From: JAWVFM01 sp963771655
GTDB taxonomy: Bacteria > Actinomycetota > Thermoleophilia > Solirubrobacterales > 70-9
Length of the DNA stretch: 64,000 bases
Assembly: GCA_963771655.1 (NCBI GenBank)
Contig: CAVYUG010000004.1
Location: 598,266 to 662,265 of the forward strand
Reading direction: 5' to 3'
The notes under the pieces were generated by a model, which saw nothing but the letters and a program-made list of their open reading frames with translations, had not been told where the DNA came from and searched no databases. The position numbers and the translations under genes were made by a program. Shown piece after piece: positions 34,482-42,346 of this stretch. How positions within the stretch are numbered: position 1 is the stretch's first letter; each line of letters begins with the position of its first letter.

Positions 34482-35320
34482 GTTCCGGGAGCCGCGCTCT
34501 CCGCGCTGGCCGCGGTCGCGGCGCCGGCCGTGACGGGCTCGCCCTCGGGCCGGTCGGGATCGTTGCCCATGAGCGGGCTCGGGCGGCGGCGGAAGAGGCC
34601 GACGAAGATCGACAGCAGCACCTTCGCCATGTAGTAGGCGCTCCGGGGGTAGTCGATGGAGCTGCGGCCGAAGCCGCGCGCGTTCATCCGCACCGGAACC
34701 TCGTGGATGCGGAGCCGGTGCGCGTTCAGCATCAGGATCGCCTCGACCTCGGGATAGTCGTGCGGATAGTCGCGCGCGAAGAGCTCGATGCCGCGGCGGT
34801 TGGTGATGCGGAAGCCTGAGGTCGGGTCGGTGATGCGCTGGCGGCAGATCACCGTGAGGACGACCGAGAAGATGAGGTTGCCGACCCGGCGGCCGATCGG
34901 GACCTTGTAGCCGGGGTCGCCGCGGAAGCGGCTGCCGCACACCATGTCCGCCTGGTTGCCCTTCGTCTTCAGCTTGGCGAGCAGCTCGGGCAGGTAGCTC
35001 GGCTTGTGCTGGCCGTCGCCGTCGACCTGGGCAGCGACGTCGTAGCCCTGCCGCAGCGCGTACTTGAAGCCGGATTGGACCGCACCGCCGATTCCGAGGT
35101 TGAACGGGTGGCTGATCACGGCGGCGCCCTCCGCGCGCGCCTCCGCCGCGGTCGCGTCGGTCGAGCCGTCGTCGACCACGACGACGTCGAAGTCCGCGAC
35201 GCGCTTGATGTCCCGGACGACACGGCCGACCATTCCCTCCTCGTTATAGGCGGGGACGATCGCGAGCTTGCGAAGCTGGGAGTGCGCTTTGGCTGCCATC
35301 GGCGTGGACGGCGCGAGCAT
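34478..35320 (-). CDS. Family 2 glycosyltransferase, dolichol-phosphate mannosyltransferase-like
   Basis: The 280-residue product has IVPAYNEEGMVGRVV, VVVVDDGSTDATA, the metal motif AQVDGDGQHKPS and SGFRITNRRGIELF, all typical of DPM1-like enzymes that charge polyprenyl phosphate with a sugar. The ATG at 35320 or the ATG at 35299 could be used; neither has a clear ribosome site. It is coupled to the DUF2304 membrane protein, which may tether it. Confidence 0.9.
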   Translation of the reverse strand: MLAPSTPMAAKAHSQLRKLAIVPAYNEEGMVGRVVRDIKRVADFDVVVVDDGSTDATAAEARAEGAAVISHPFNLGIGGAVQSGFKYALRQGYDVAAQVDGDGQHKPSYLPELLAKLKTKGNQADMVCGSRFRGDPGYKVPIGRRVGNLIFSVVLTVICRQRITDPTSGFRITNRRGIELFARDYPHDYPEVEAILMLNAHRLRIHEVPVRMNARGFGRSSIDYPRSAYYMAKVLLSIFVGLFRRRPSPLMGNDPDRPEGEPVTAGAATAASAESAAPGT

Positions 35321-35360
35321 GAGCGCCGGGTGGGGTTGCGCTCAGGGTAGCGCCACCATC

Positions 35361-35864
35361 TCACCTGCCGCCCTCGCCCTCGCCCCTGTGAAGGAGGATC
35401 TGCTCGCGCTCGGCGAGGCGGTTGCCGCGGCGAAGCTCGGCCTCGTGCTGGCGGCGGACCTCGTCCTCGGTCTCCGGCTCGAGCGGCGGTGCGGGCGTCG
35501 GCTCGCCGTCCTCCCCGAGCGCGACCATCGTCAGGTAGGCGGTGGAGGTGTGCCGCTTCTCGCCCGTTCGAGGGTTCTCCGCGTCGACCCGCACGCCCAC
35601 CTCCATCGAGCTGCGCCACACGGCGTTGACCGTCGCGCTGCACGAGAGGAGCTCCCCGATGTTCACCGGCGATGTGAACGTCATGCGGTCCATCGTCGCG
35701 GTGACGACTCGGCATCCCGAATGGCGCACCGCCGCGACGCCGGCGGCCTCGTCGCAGAGCTTCATGACGACGCCGCCGTGGACGAACCCCGCCGAGTTCG
35801 CGTCGCCGATCCCCATCCACCTGATCAGGTAAGAGCGGGAGTCGGTGGGCGTCTTGGCGTCCAC
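35361..35864 (-). CDS. Acyl-CoA thioesterase (hotdog fold)
   Basis: The 167-residue product resembles the YciA/BFIT thioesterase group: NSAGFVHGGVVMKLCDEAAG with the conserved HGG, then TATMDRMTFTSPVNIGELL. It would hydrolyse acyl-CoAs in the cytoplasm. A charged tail of about 35 residues follows the domain. It lies 40 bp upstream of the glycosyltransferase on the same strand. Confidence 0.87.
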   Translation of the reverse strand: MDAKTPTDSRSYLIRWMGIGDANSAGFVHGGVVMKLCDEAAGVAAVRHSGCRVVTATMDRMTFTSPVNIGELLSCSATVNAVWRSSMEVGVRVDAENPRTGEKRHTSTAYLTMVALGEDGEPTPAPPLEPETEDEVRRQHEAELRRGNRLAEREQILLHRGEGEGGR

Positions 35865-35896
35865 GCCTCGATCCTATTGCCGCCTAGGCTTGGCCG

Positions 35897-36595
35897 ATGA
35901 GCGCGACGCTCGAGGACCTCGAGCGCGGGATCACGCGGTGCCGCCGCTGCCCGCGGCTGGTTGCGTGGCGAGAGGCCGCCGCGGAAGATCCGCCCAAGCG
36001 CTACCGCGGAGAGCGCTACTGGGCGCGGCCCGTGCCGGGGTTAGGCGACCCGCGTGCGCGCCTCGTCATCGTCGGTCTTGCGCCCGCCGCCCACGGTGCG
36101 AACCGGACGGGGCGGATGTTCACCGGCGACCGCTCGGGCGACTGGCTCTACGCGGCCCTTCACCGCGCCGGGCTCGCCAACCAGCCGACCGCGACCAGCG
36201 CCGACGACGGCCTCGAGCTCCGTGGCGCGTTCATCGCCGCAGTCAACCGCTGCGCGCCGCCCGCCAACAGGCCGACGCCGGCAGAGCGCGACAACTGCCT
36301 TCCATATCTCGTCGAGGAGCTACGCCTGCTCGACGAGGCGCGCTCGATCCTCGCCCTCGGCGCCTACGCCTGGGACGGCGCGCTGCGGGCCGTCGCGGCG
36401 CTTGGGCACGAGGCGCAGAGACCCCGGCCCCGCTTCGGCCACGGGGCCGAGGCGGAGGCCGGCCCCTACAGGCTCGTCGGATGCTTCCACCCCTCCCAGC
36501 AGAACACGTTCACCGGCAAGCTCACCGAGGCGATGCTCGACGCCGCGATCGCCCGGGCCACCGCAGCCTCGAACGTCCCTGAGGGTGGCCCGTAG
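35897..36595 (+). CDS. Uracil-DNA glycosylase, family 5 (UdgB)
   Basis: The 232-residue product has motif A GLAPAAHGANRTGRMF and motif B HPSQQNTFTGKL of family 5 UDG. Four Cys (15, 18, 119, 134) are placed as iron-sulfur cluster ligands. The usual catalytic Asp/Asn of families 1 and 4 is replaced, as in UdgB. It removes uracil and some deaminated purines from DNA. ATG start. It ends at a terminator-like hairpin. Confidence 0.93.
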   Translation: MSATLEDLERGITRCRRCPRLVAWREAAAEDPPKRYRGERYWARPVPGLGDPRARLVIVGLAPAAHGANRTGRMFTGDRSGDWLYAALHRAGLANQPTATSADDGLELRGAFIAAVNRCAPPANRPTPAERDNCLPYLVEELRLLDEARSILALGAYAWDGALRAVAALGHEAQRPRPRFGHGAEAEAGPYRLVGCFHPSQQNTFTGKLTEAMLDAAIARATAASNVPEGGP

Positions 36596-36618
36596 CCCCG
36601 AACGCGGGACGTTCGGGG
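36596..36618. terminator. Hairpin between convergent genes
   Basis: CCCCGAACG and CGTTCGGGG form a 9-bp perfect stem with a 5-nt loop. It fills the 28-bp gap between the udgB end and the minus-strand malic-enzyme fragment end, so it can serve both. No T-run is seen. Confidence 0.55.
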
Positions 36619-36623
36619 GTGAA

Positions 36624-37223
36624 TCAGAGGCCGGCCGGCACTCGCTCGGGGCGGGCGAGGCCATCGGCGCCGGGCTCGTCGGCGACCGCGCGGGCCACCT
36701 CCGCGGCGGAGATCCCCGCCATCTGGCGGTAGAACATCGCCTTTCCCTCCATGACCGGCATCGACGCGACGGCGCCGATGTTGCCCAGCCCGAGCACGCG
36801 GGTCCCGTTGGTGCAGATGGCGATGGTGCGGCCGATCGTGGTGTAGCGGTTGGCGAGCGCCGGCTCGTCGGCGATCATCGTGCAGACGCGGGCGACGCCC
36901 GGCGTGTACGCATCGTCCTGGAGGGTGCGCATCCGGTGCGCGACCTCGACGTTCAGCTTGCCGCCTTCGTGCGCTCGCACCGCCCGGTCGTAGTGGTCGA
37001 TGACGCGCACGCCGTCGAGCTGACCGAGCATGCCCGCGACCGTCTTCGCCTCGCCGTGATCGGCGACCTCGATCGAGAGCTCTCGAATCGAGCGGTGCCG
37101 TCCGACCGAGACCGTCGTGATGTCGCCGATCAGCCCTTGGCCCTCCGCGACGCGCGTGCAAACCCGCGCGAGCGAGCCCACGGCGTGCGGCTGCTCGATC
37201 CGGTAGACGCAGTCGACCGCCAC
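36624..37223 (-). pseudogene. ACT domain plus N-terminal fragment of NAD-dependent malic enzyme
   Basis: The 199-residue frame has an ACT domain (residues about 5-85) and then the first part of the malic enzyme catalytic domain: GGKLNVEVAHRMRTLQDDAYTPGVARVC, TNGTRVLGLGNIGAVASMPVMEGKAMF. The Tyr and Lys seen in these segments are retained, but the protein stops soon after. The metal-binding acidic motif and the whole NAD-binding domain (about 250 residues) are absent, and no remnant follows because udgB converges 28 bp away. It cannot be an active malic enzyme. It may be a decayed copy, or a small regulatory protein since the frame is intact. GTG start, only 24 bp from the divergent pgsA start. 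Confidence 0.7.
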
Positions 37224-37247
37224 CCTGGCCGTAACCTAACCGGCCAA

Positions 37248-37811
37248 GTGTTCCCGCTCAACGTCCCGAACGTGCTGACGGTGCTGCGGATCGTCGCCGT
37301 CCCGGTACTCGTGGTCGTGCTGCTTGGCGCGATCCCCGGCGGCGACGCCGTCGCCGCGGTGGTGTTCGCGCTCGCGGCTCTCACCGATGGGCTCGATGGG
37401 TACATCGCGCGCTCGCAGGGCTCGGTGACGACGTTCGGCAAGCTCATGGACCCGCTCGCCGACAAGCTCCTGATCGTCGCCGCTTTGATCTCGCTCGTCT
37501 CGCTGGACCGGCTCGCGGCCTGGGTGGCGATGGTGATCATCGCCCGTGAGATCGCGGTCACCGGGCTCCGGTCGCTGGCCGCCGAGCGAGGGGTGGTCAT
37601 TGAGGCGAGCTGGCTCGGAAAGGTGAAGACCGCCCTGCAGGTCGCCGCGGTGCTGGCGCTCATCGCGGTCAATCCCTCGCCGGCGTGGGTGGACGCGCTC
37701 GTCTACGCCGCGGTGGCGGCGACAGTGATCTCGGGCGTCGACTACTTCTTCGGGCTGCGATCGATGCTCGCCGAGCAGGGTGCCTCGAGCCACTCGCGCT
37801 CGGTGACGTGA
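37248..37811 (+). CDS. pgsA: CDP-diacylglycerol-glycerol-3-phosphate 3-phosphatidyltransferase
   Basis: The 187-residue membrane protein carries the CDP-alcohol phosphotransferase motif: DGYIAR, then G and two Asp in TFGKLMDPLADK. It makes phosphatidylglycerol phosphate. The GTG at 37248 places the start just before NVPNVLTVLRI, the usual N-terminus. The long open frame upstream is antisense to the malic fragment and is not part of the gene. The last 70 bp overlap the convergent cyclohydrolase gene. Confidence 0.9.
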   Translation: MFPLNVPNVLTVLRIVAVPVLVVVLLGAIPGGDAVAAVVFALAALTDGLDGYIARSQGSVTTFGKLMDPLADKLLIVAALISLVSLDRLAAWVAMVIIAREIAVTGLRSLAAERGVVIEASWLGKVKTALQVAAVLALIAVNPSPAWVDALVYAAVAATVISGVDYFFGLRSMLAEQGASSHSRSVT

Positions 37812-38794
37812 CGGCCTGAGCGCTCGCCGCTCTCGAGCTCGGTGAAGACCTCGTCGAGAAGGCCGGTTCGCTCGGCCACGACGGAGTGGCGGTGGATGGT
37901 CTCGAGGTTCTCCTGCCTGGCGATGACGAAGCCACCGGCCCGAAGCTCGGGGTAGCGCTCGACGACCCGGCGGACCATCTCGCGCACGCAGTCCTCGACG
38001 AAGCGGGGACGGCGATGCGCCCGCTCCACGACCGAGACCTCGTCGGAGCGCTTCATCAGCTCGTAGATCTCGGAGCTCATCGACTGCTCGACGATGTGGA
38101 GGAGGTCGCGCGCGTCGATCTCGATCTCGGTGCCCTCGGGCCGCCCGATTCGCAGCGAGCCGATCCCGCGCTGGTTGTGGGTGGCGACCGGGACGGCCTC
38201 GAAGACGCGGCCGATCTCCTCGTCGCTGAAGCCATCGTCGACGAGCCGCTCCCGCGCGCGGCCCGCGACCAGGTCCTGGGCGCACGGGCAGGCGGTCATC
38301 CCCTGCGCCTCGACCCCGGTAAGGGTGCGCGTCCCCCGGAGCGAGGCCACGGCGGTGCCCAGCAGCGTGTAGATCTCCTGGGTCGGAATGTTCGAGACGG
38401 GAGCCGGCACGGTCTCCGGATAGCGGGCGGCGATGGTCACCTCGGCGCGCATCCCCTCCTGGCGCTCGAGGACGGTCTCCGCGATGTGGGCCGCGAGCTC
38501 CTCCGCGCGGAGCGTCTCACCGAGTACGACCGAGTCGATCGCCTCGTTCACGACCTCCTCGAAGCGCGACATGTGGACGCCGGCCTGGCTCGGGTCGAGG
38601 TCGACGAAGCACTCGACCTCGGCGAAATAGTGGTCGCCCGCGGCCTCGCGGCCGTTGCGCGACACCGCACCGCCCACGCGGATCACCTTCTCGACGCCGC
38701 GTACGCCGACCCGGGTCAGGCCGATTTCGGTCGAGGGCCGGCCGGCTTGGACGTCGGAGGAGAGGGGCGAAAGAAGGTCGGTGGTGTCGCTCAC
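37742..38794 (-). CDS. GTP cyclohydrolase, MptA/FolE2 type
   Basis: The product belongs to the T-fold FolE2/MptA family (COG1469): VSNIPTQEIYTLLGT, GMTACPCAQ with the active-site Cys pair, ATHNQRG and MSSEIYELMKRSDE. These motifs look closer to archaeal MptA, a ferrous enzyme, than to typical bacterial FolE2. It would convert GTP to a dihydroneopterin-type product for folate or pterin synthesis. The GTG at 38794 has GAGG upstream and fits the family; an upstream frame to 38851 is less likely. About 350 residues. Confidence 0.85.
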   Translation of the reverse strand: MSDTTDLLSPLSSDVQAGRPSTEIGLTRVGVRGVEKVIRVGGAVSRNGREAAGDHYFAEVECFVDLDPSQAGVHMSRFEEVVNEAIDSVVLGETLRAEELAAHIAETVLERQEGMRAEVTIAARYPETVPAPVSNIPTQEIYTLLGTAVASLRGTRTLTGVEAQGMTACPCAQDLVAGRARERLVDDGFSDEEIGRVFEAVPVATHNQRGIGSLRIGRPEGTEIEIDARDLLHIVEQSMSSEIYELMKRSDEVSVVERAHRRPRFVEDCVREMVRRVVERYPELRAGGFVIARQENLETIHRHSVVAERTGLLDEVFTELESGERSGRHVTEREWLEAPCSASIDRSPKK

Positions 38795-38931
38795 TGTCGC
38801 CTCGATTCGGTGGGAAACCGGTCGAGGACGCTGGCTCCTCGACCAGGGCAAGGTTAGCGATGGGTCTGCCTCGTCCCGCCCGGGCAGTGCCTATACTCGG
38901 CGGCCGCCGAAGGCGTTGGAGGAACGCAGGG

Positions 38932-40101
38932 GTGGCAGACAAGCGAGGAGCACTTCTCGGGGAAGAGGTTGGCGAAGTCGAAGGCGCCGGCCAGCCTGAG
39001 CGCAACCTCGGCGGCGAGGAGACCGGGATCCTCAGCGAGATCACCGAGCTTCGCGGCCTCGTCGAACAAGGACGCGAGCAGGGCTACCTGACCTTCGAGC
39101 AGATCGCGGCGACGCTCGAGGAGGTCGAGGTCTCCAAGGAGCAGGTGAGCCACCTCCACGCCCACCTGATCGAGCACGGCATCGACGTTCTCGCCGAGAA
39201 CGGCGTCACCGCCTACAAGGAGGCGAAGGCGGAGGCCGACGGCGCGAAGAAGCCCGAGCTCGACCTCACCGTCGAGCCGAGCCTCGATTCGCTGCGTCTC
39301 TACCTACGCTCGATCGGGCGGGTGGAGCTGCTCACCGCCGAGGGGGAGGTCGAGCTGGCGAAGCGGATCGAGAAGGGCGACATGGCCGCGAAGCGGCACA
39401 TGGTCGAGGCGAACCTCCGCCTCGTCGTCTCGATCGCCAAGGGCTACCTCGGGCGCGGGCTCACCTTCCTCGACCTCATCCAGGAAGGGTCGCTCGGGCT
39501 CATCCGCGCGGTTGAGAAGTTCGACTACCGCCGCGGGTACAAGTTCTCCACCTACGCCACATGGTGGATCAGGCAGGCGGTGACGAGGGCGATCGCCGAC
39601 AAGGCGCGCACGATCCGCATCCCGGTCCACATGGTCGAGAAGCTCAACCGCGTCTCCCACGTGGAGCGCCAGCTCGTCCAGCGCCTGGGCCGTGAGCCCG
39701 AGCCGGCCGAGATCGCGGCCGAGCTTCGCTGCTCGGTTCGCGAGGTGCGCGACATCCTCCGTGTGGCGCAGATGCCCATCTCGCTCGAGAAGCCCGTGGG
39801 CGACGAGGACGACTCGGAGCTGGGCGACTTCGTCGCCGACGATGCCGGCGAGGAGCCCTACGAGGCGGCGACCGAGCATCTGCAGCGCGAGGACATCCAG
39901 CGCGCGCTCGACGCGCTGCCCGAGCGCGAGCGCCAGGTGATCGAGCTGCGCTACGGCCTTCGCGGGCACGAGCCGCTGACGCTCGAGGAGGTGGGCCGCG
40001 CCTTCGGCGTCACCCGCGAGCGCGTGCGGCAGATCGAGAACAACACGCTGAAGAAGCTGAAGCAACTCCCCGAGGCGCAGCGCCTTCGCGAGCTGGCCTG
40101 A
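38932..40101 (+). CDS. rpoD: Primary sigma factor (RpoD/SigA)
   Basis: The product has a region 1.1 (YLTFEQIAATLEEVEVSKEQ), region 1.2 (DSLRLYLRSIGRVELLT), region 2 (DLIQEGSLGLIRAVEKFDY, FSTYATWWIRQAVTRAI), region 3 and region 4 (LTLEEVGRAFGVTRERVRQIE). It directs housekeeping transcription. The GTG at 38932 with AGGGG upstream is preferred; the frame is open further up to 38860. A TATACT at 38892-38897 may be its -10, but no good -35 is seen. About 389 residues. Confidence 0.95.
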   Translation: MADKRGALLGEEVGEVEGAGQPERNLGGEETGILSEITELRGLVEQGREQGYLTFEQIAATLEEVEVSKEQVSHLHAHLIEHGIDVLAENGVTAYKEAKAEADGAKKPELDLTVEPSLDSLRLYLRSIGRVELLTAEGEVELAKRIEKGDMAAKRHMVEANLRLVVSIAKGYLGRGLTFLDLIQEGSLGLIRAVEKFDYRRGYKFSTYATWWIRQAVTRAIADKARTIRIPVHMVEKLNRVSHVERQLVQRLGREPEPAEIAAELRCSVREVRDILRVAQMPISLEKPVGDEDDSELGDFVADDAGEEPYEAATEHLQREDIQRALDALPERERQVIELRYGLRGHEPLTLEEVGRAFGVTRERVRQIENNTLKKLKQLPEAQRLRELA

Positions 40102-40207
40102 TCCCGGCCGGGGCGGGACGCCGTCGAAGTGACCGAGGCGCCGGTTTCGCCCGCGGCCTCGCGGGCTAGCTATGAAGGGCAGCTCAGGCCAACGAAGGAG
40201 AACGACG

Positions 40208-40387
40208 ATGCCCGAGAACGCCGACGACGCCAAGGGGCGCATCAAGGAAGCGGCCGGGGACCTCACCGGCGACAAGGACCTCCAGCGCGAGGGCAAGATC
40301 GACCGGGCGGCGGGTTCCGCGAAGGAGAAGGTGGGCGACGCCGCGGACAAGGTGAAGGAAGCCGTCACCGGCGACGACAAGGAGTAG
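40208..40387 (+). CDS. CsbD family stress protein
   Basis: The 59-residue hydrophilic product has the CsbD pattern: AKGRIKEAAGDLTGD, REGKIDRAAGSAKEKVGDAADKVKEA. Such proteins are induced by general stress. The ATG at 40208 has AAGGAG at 40195-40200. The 106 bp between rpoD and this gene show no other feature. Confidence 0.9.
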   Translation: MPENADDAKGRIKEAAGDLTGDKDLQREGKIDRAAGSAKEKVGDAADKVKEAVTGDDKE

Positions 40388-40392
40388 AGGCC

Positions 40393-40656
40393 TCAGGAGG
40401 CCTCGGCCCACACCGGAAGGCCGGCCTTCTCGAGGATGATGCGGCCCGGACCGTCGGCTCGCGCCCGGACGCAGTCACCATCGCGGAGACCGGCGGCGAT
40501 CAGGGCCTCCTTCGGAAGCGTCACGCGACGCTTCTGATTGATGACGGCCTGGCCGGTCTTGCCGAGCCGTCGCTCGTACGTGCTCGGGCTTGAAGCGGGG
40601 CGTCTGCGTGGCCGAACGGGTCTCGGAGGAGTGGGGGAGGTGAGAATCGAACTCAC
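40393..40656 (-). CDS. SpoVT/AbrB-like DNA-binding domain protein, start unclear
   Basis: Residues from about 37 on (AVINQKRRVTLPKEALIAAGLRDGD, ILEKAGLPVW) form one AbrB-type swapped-hairpin domain, as in antitoxins and transition regulators. The only canonical start outside the domain is a GTG at 40656, which lies inside the T-arm of tRNA-Tyr on the same strand. The true start is therefore uncertain; it may be a non-canonical codon after the tRNA. No toxin gene is adjacent. Confidence 0.5.
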   Translation of the reverse strand: MSSILTSPTPPRPVRPRRRPASSPSTYERRLGKTGQAVINQKRRVTLPKEALIAAGLRDGDCVRARADGPGRIILEKAGLPVWAEAS

Positions 40657-40715
40657 TCAGCGCAGTGGCACCGATTTTACAGACCGGCCCGGCTCTCCTA
40701 CTCCGGCGCTCCCCC
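40632..40715 (-). tRNA. tRNA-Tyr (anticodon GTA)
   Basis: On the minus strand acceptor GGGGGAG/CTCCCCC, D-stem CCGG/CCGG, anticodon stem CCGGT/ATCGG with loop CTGTAAA, a 14-nt variable region and T-arm GTGAG-TTCGATT-CTCAC form an intact class II tRNA of 84 nt with discriminator A. No intron is present. A nuclease frame runs into its 5' side and an AbrB frame overlaps its 3' side. Confidence 0.93.
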
Positions 40716-41221
40716 GGAGCGGCGGCGCCTGATTCTAGCCTTGGGGCGCGGAGTCTCCGCCCCCGTTCGATCTCGAACTCAGCGTATTTCGGACCGCCCA
40801 GTGCGAGGCCTGATCGGCACTCGAGGACGGCTGTCGGGAGGAGCCATCGGCGCCCATCGGCTACGTGGACAAAGAGGAAGTCGCATCGCCCGGGCTCGAA
40901 GTGCTTGGTCAGGCCGCTCCAACTTTGGTTCCCGCCGCGGGTGGCGATCATTACCTTCCACCGACCACCATTCGCGTCCTGCGTGGAGGTCTTCACCTCG
41001 ACCGAGAACAGGCTCCCCCCGAGCTCCGCGACGAGGTCGATGTCGGGGCTGTGAAAGACGGGCTTGAACACATTGGCGCCCTTCTCGGTCAGCCATGTCA
41101 TTGCTGACAGCTCCCCGAGATCCCCCTGCTGCCGCGGTTCGCGCCGGAGCTCGGCGAAGCCCTCCCTAGAATCGAACCCGTGGGCAGGGACGCTCGACCG
41201 CCGTTCGGCCACGGCGCGCAT
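40716..41221 (-). CDS. PD-(D/E)XK endonuclease-like frame joined to tRNA-Tyr
   Basis: The core RQQGDLGELSAMTWLTEKGANVF, SPDIDLVAEL and LFSVEVKTST gives the PD...E-x-K active site of the group I intron-associated (I-Ssp6803I-like) endonuclease family, followed by WLLPTAVL. The frame has no stop codon before the tRNA: it reads on through tRNA-Tyr to a stop at 40475, so the end given is the tRNA boundary. Starts that keep the core are ATG 41221 or GTG 41212, both overlapping the 5' end of the divergent GH5 gene. ATG 41101 would remove the first motif. Family call is moderate to good; exact ends are uncertain. Confidence 0.65.
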
Positions 41222-42346
41222 TGCGGGGCGCTTTTCGCCGTCGTGCTCGCGATGATGGGCGCCTCGTGCGGAGGGGGCTCGGAGGCGTCGGCCACCGGGA
41301 ACAAGGCCGCGCTTGCCCCGATCACGGTCAACGGCAACAACTTGGCCGACGCCACCACCGGCAAGCCGGTGCGGCTGCTCGGCGTCAATCGCTCCGGCAC
41401 CGAGTACGCGTGCGCCCAGGGATGGGGCTTCGCCGACTCGCCCTACCCGAACGAGCCGGACTCGGCGGCCATGATCGACGCGATCCGCTCCTGGGGGGCG
41501 AACGCCGTCCGCGTGCCGCTCAACGAGGCCTGCTGGCTCGGCACCAACGGAGTCGCACCGGACCGGGGCGGGGCCGCCTATCAGGACAAGGTCCACGCCT
41601 ACGTCAAAACGCTCGAGGCGGCCGGCCTCCATCCGATCCTCGATCTCCACAACGCCGATCCGGGCACGTACCCGGCCGGAAACGCGACCAACGGCCTGCG
41701 ACCGATGCCCGACGCCAAGCACGCGATTCCCTTCTGGCGCCAGATTGCCCAGCGCTATGGGGCGGACCGCGCGATCGTCTTCGACCTCTACAACGAGCCA
41801 AACAGCGTCGGCTGGCGCTGCCTCCTCGAGGGCTGCAAGATCACCTCAGACGACTACCTCGGTGACGTCCCCGACTACCGCGCCGTGGGAACCCAGCGCC
41901 TGGTCGACGTCATCCGCGGCGCGGGAGCGACCAACGTGATCATGGTGCCGGGCATCCAGTGGACCGGCGACCTGTCCCTGTGGCTCCGGTATCGCCCGAG
42001 GGACCCCCTGCACCGCATCGCGGCCTCGTTCCACAACTACGAGGGCCACCTCGGCAACTGCCGGCGCTCCTGCTGGGACGCCACCGTGGCGCCCATCGCA
42101 CGGAGCTTCCCCGTCGTCACGGGCGAGATGGGCGACGTCGACTGCGCCCACGACTACATCGACTCCTACATGCGCTGGGCCGACGGCCATCGCATCTCCT
42201 ACCTCGGCTGGGCTTGGAACGCAACCGACGAAGGCGACGCCACCTGCCGCGGCGGGCCGTCGCTGATCCGCCGCTACGACGGCACGCCGACGAACTACGG
42301 CGTCGGCCTTCGCGACCACCTGCTCGCGCTCAGGTCCCGCGGCTGA
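41180..42346 (+). CDS. Secreted glycoside hydrolase family 5 (cellulase-like)
   Basis: The 388-residue product has a signal peptide or poor lipobox (LFAVVLAMMGASCGGG, Cys 30), then a TIM-barrel glycosidase. The acid/base Glu 206 lies in FDLYNEPN and the nucleophile Glu 316 in VVTGEMGD. LLGVNRSGTEYAC starts the barrel. It would cut beta-linked glycans outside the cell. Several Cys pairs suggest disulfides. GTG start. Its 3' end overlaps the convergent Lrp gene by 17 bp. Confidence 0.9.
   Translation: MGRDARPPFGHGAHCGALFAVVLAMMGASCGGGSEASATGNKAALAPITVNGNNLADATTGKPVRLLGVNRSGTEYACAQGWGFADSPYPNEPDSAAMIDAIRSWGANAVRVPLNEACWLGTNGVAPDRGGAAYQDKVHAYVKTLEAAGLHPILDLHNADPGTYPAGNATNGLRPMPDAKHAIPFWRQIAQRYGADRAIVFDLYNEPNSVGWRCLLEGCKITSDDYLGDVPDYRAVGTQRLVDVIRGAGATNVIMVPGIQWTGDLSLWLRYRPRDPLHRIAASFHNYEGHLGNCRRSCWDATVAPIARSFPVVTGEMGDVDCAHDYIDSYMRWADGHRISYLGWAWNATDEGDATCRGGPSLIRRYDGTPTNYGVGLRDHLLALRSRG

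Noticed and set aside
36054..37811. A 585-residue protein joining the region antisense to the malic fragment with PgsA
   Set aside because: Only the last 187 residues are protein-like; the rest is shadow of udgB and of the minus-strand gene.
40632..40715. Group I intron within tRNA-Tyr, suggested by the intron-type nuclease next door
   Set aside because: The tRNA folds completely with a normal anticodon arm and no insertion.
41169..41178. A 10-bp direct repeat AGAATCGAAC at 40643-40652 (tRNA-Tyr T-arm) and 41169-41178, flanking the nuclease frame like an attachment site
   Set aside because: It is only the generic T-loop sequence, the second copy lacks a paired T-stem, and no integrase lies nearby. 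Too short to call an att site.
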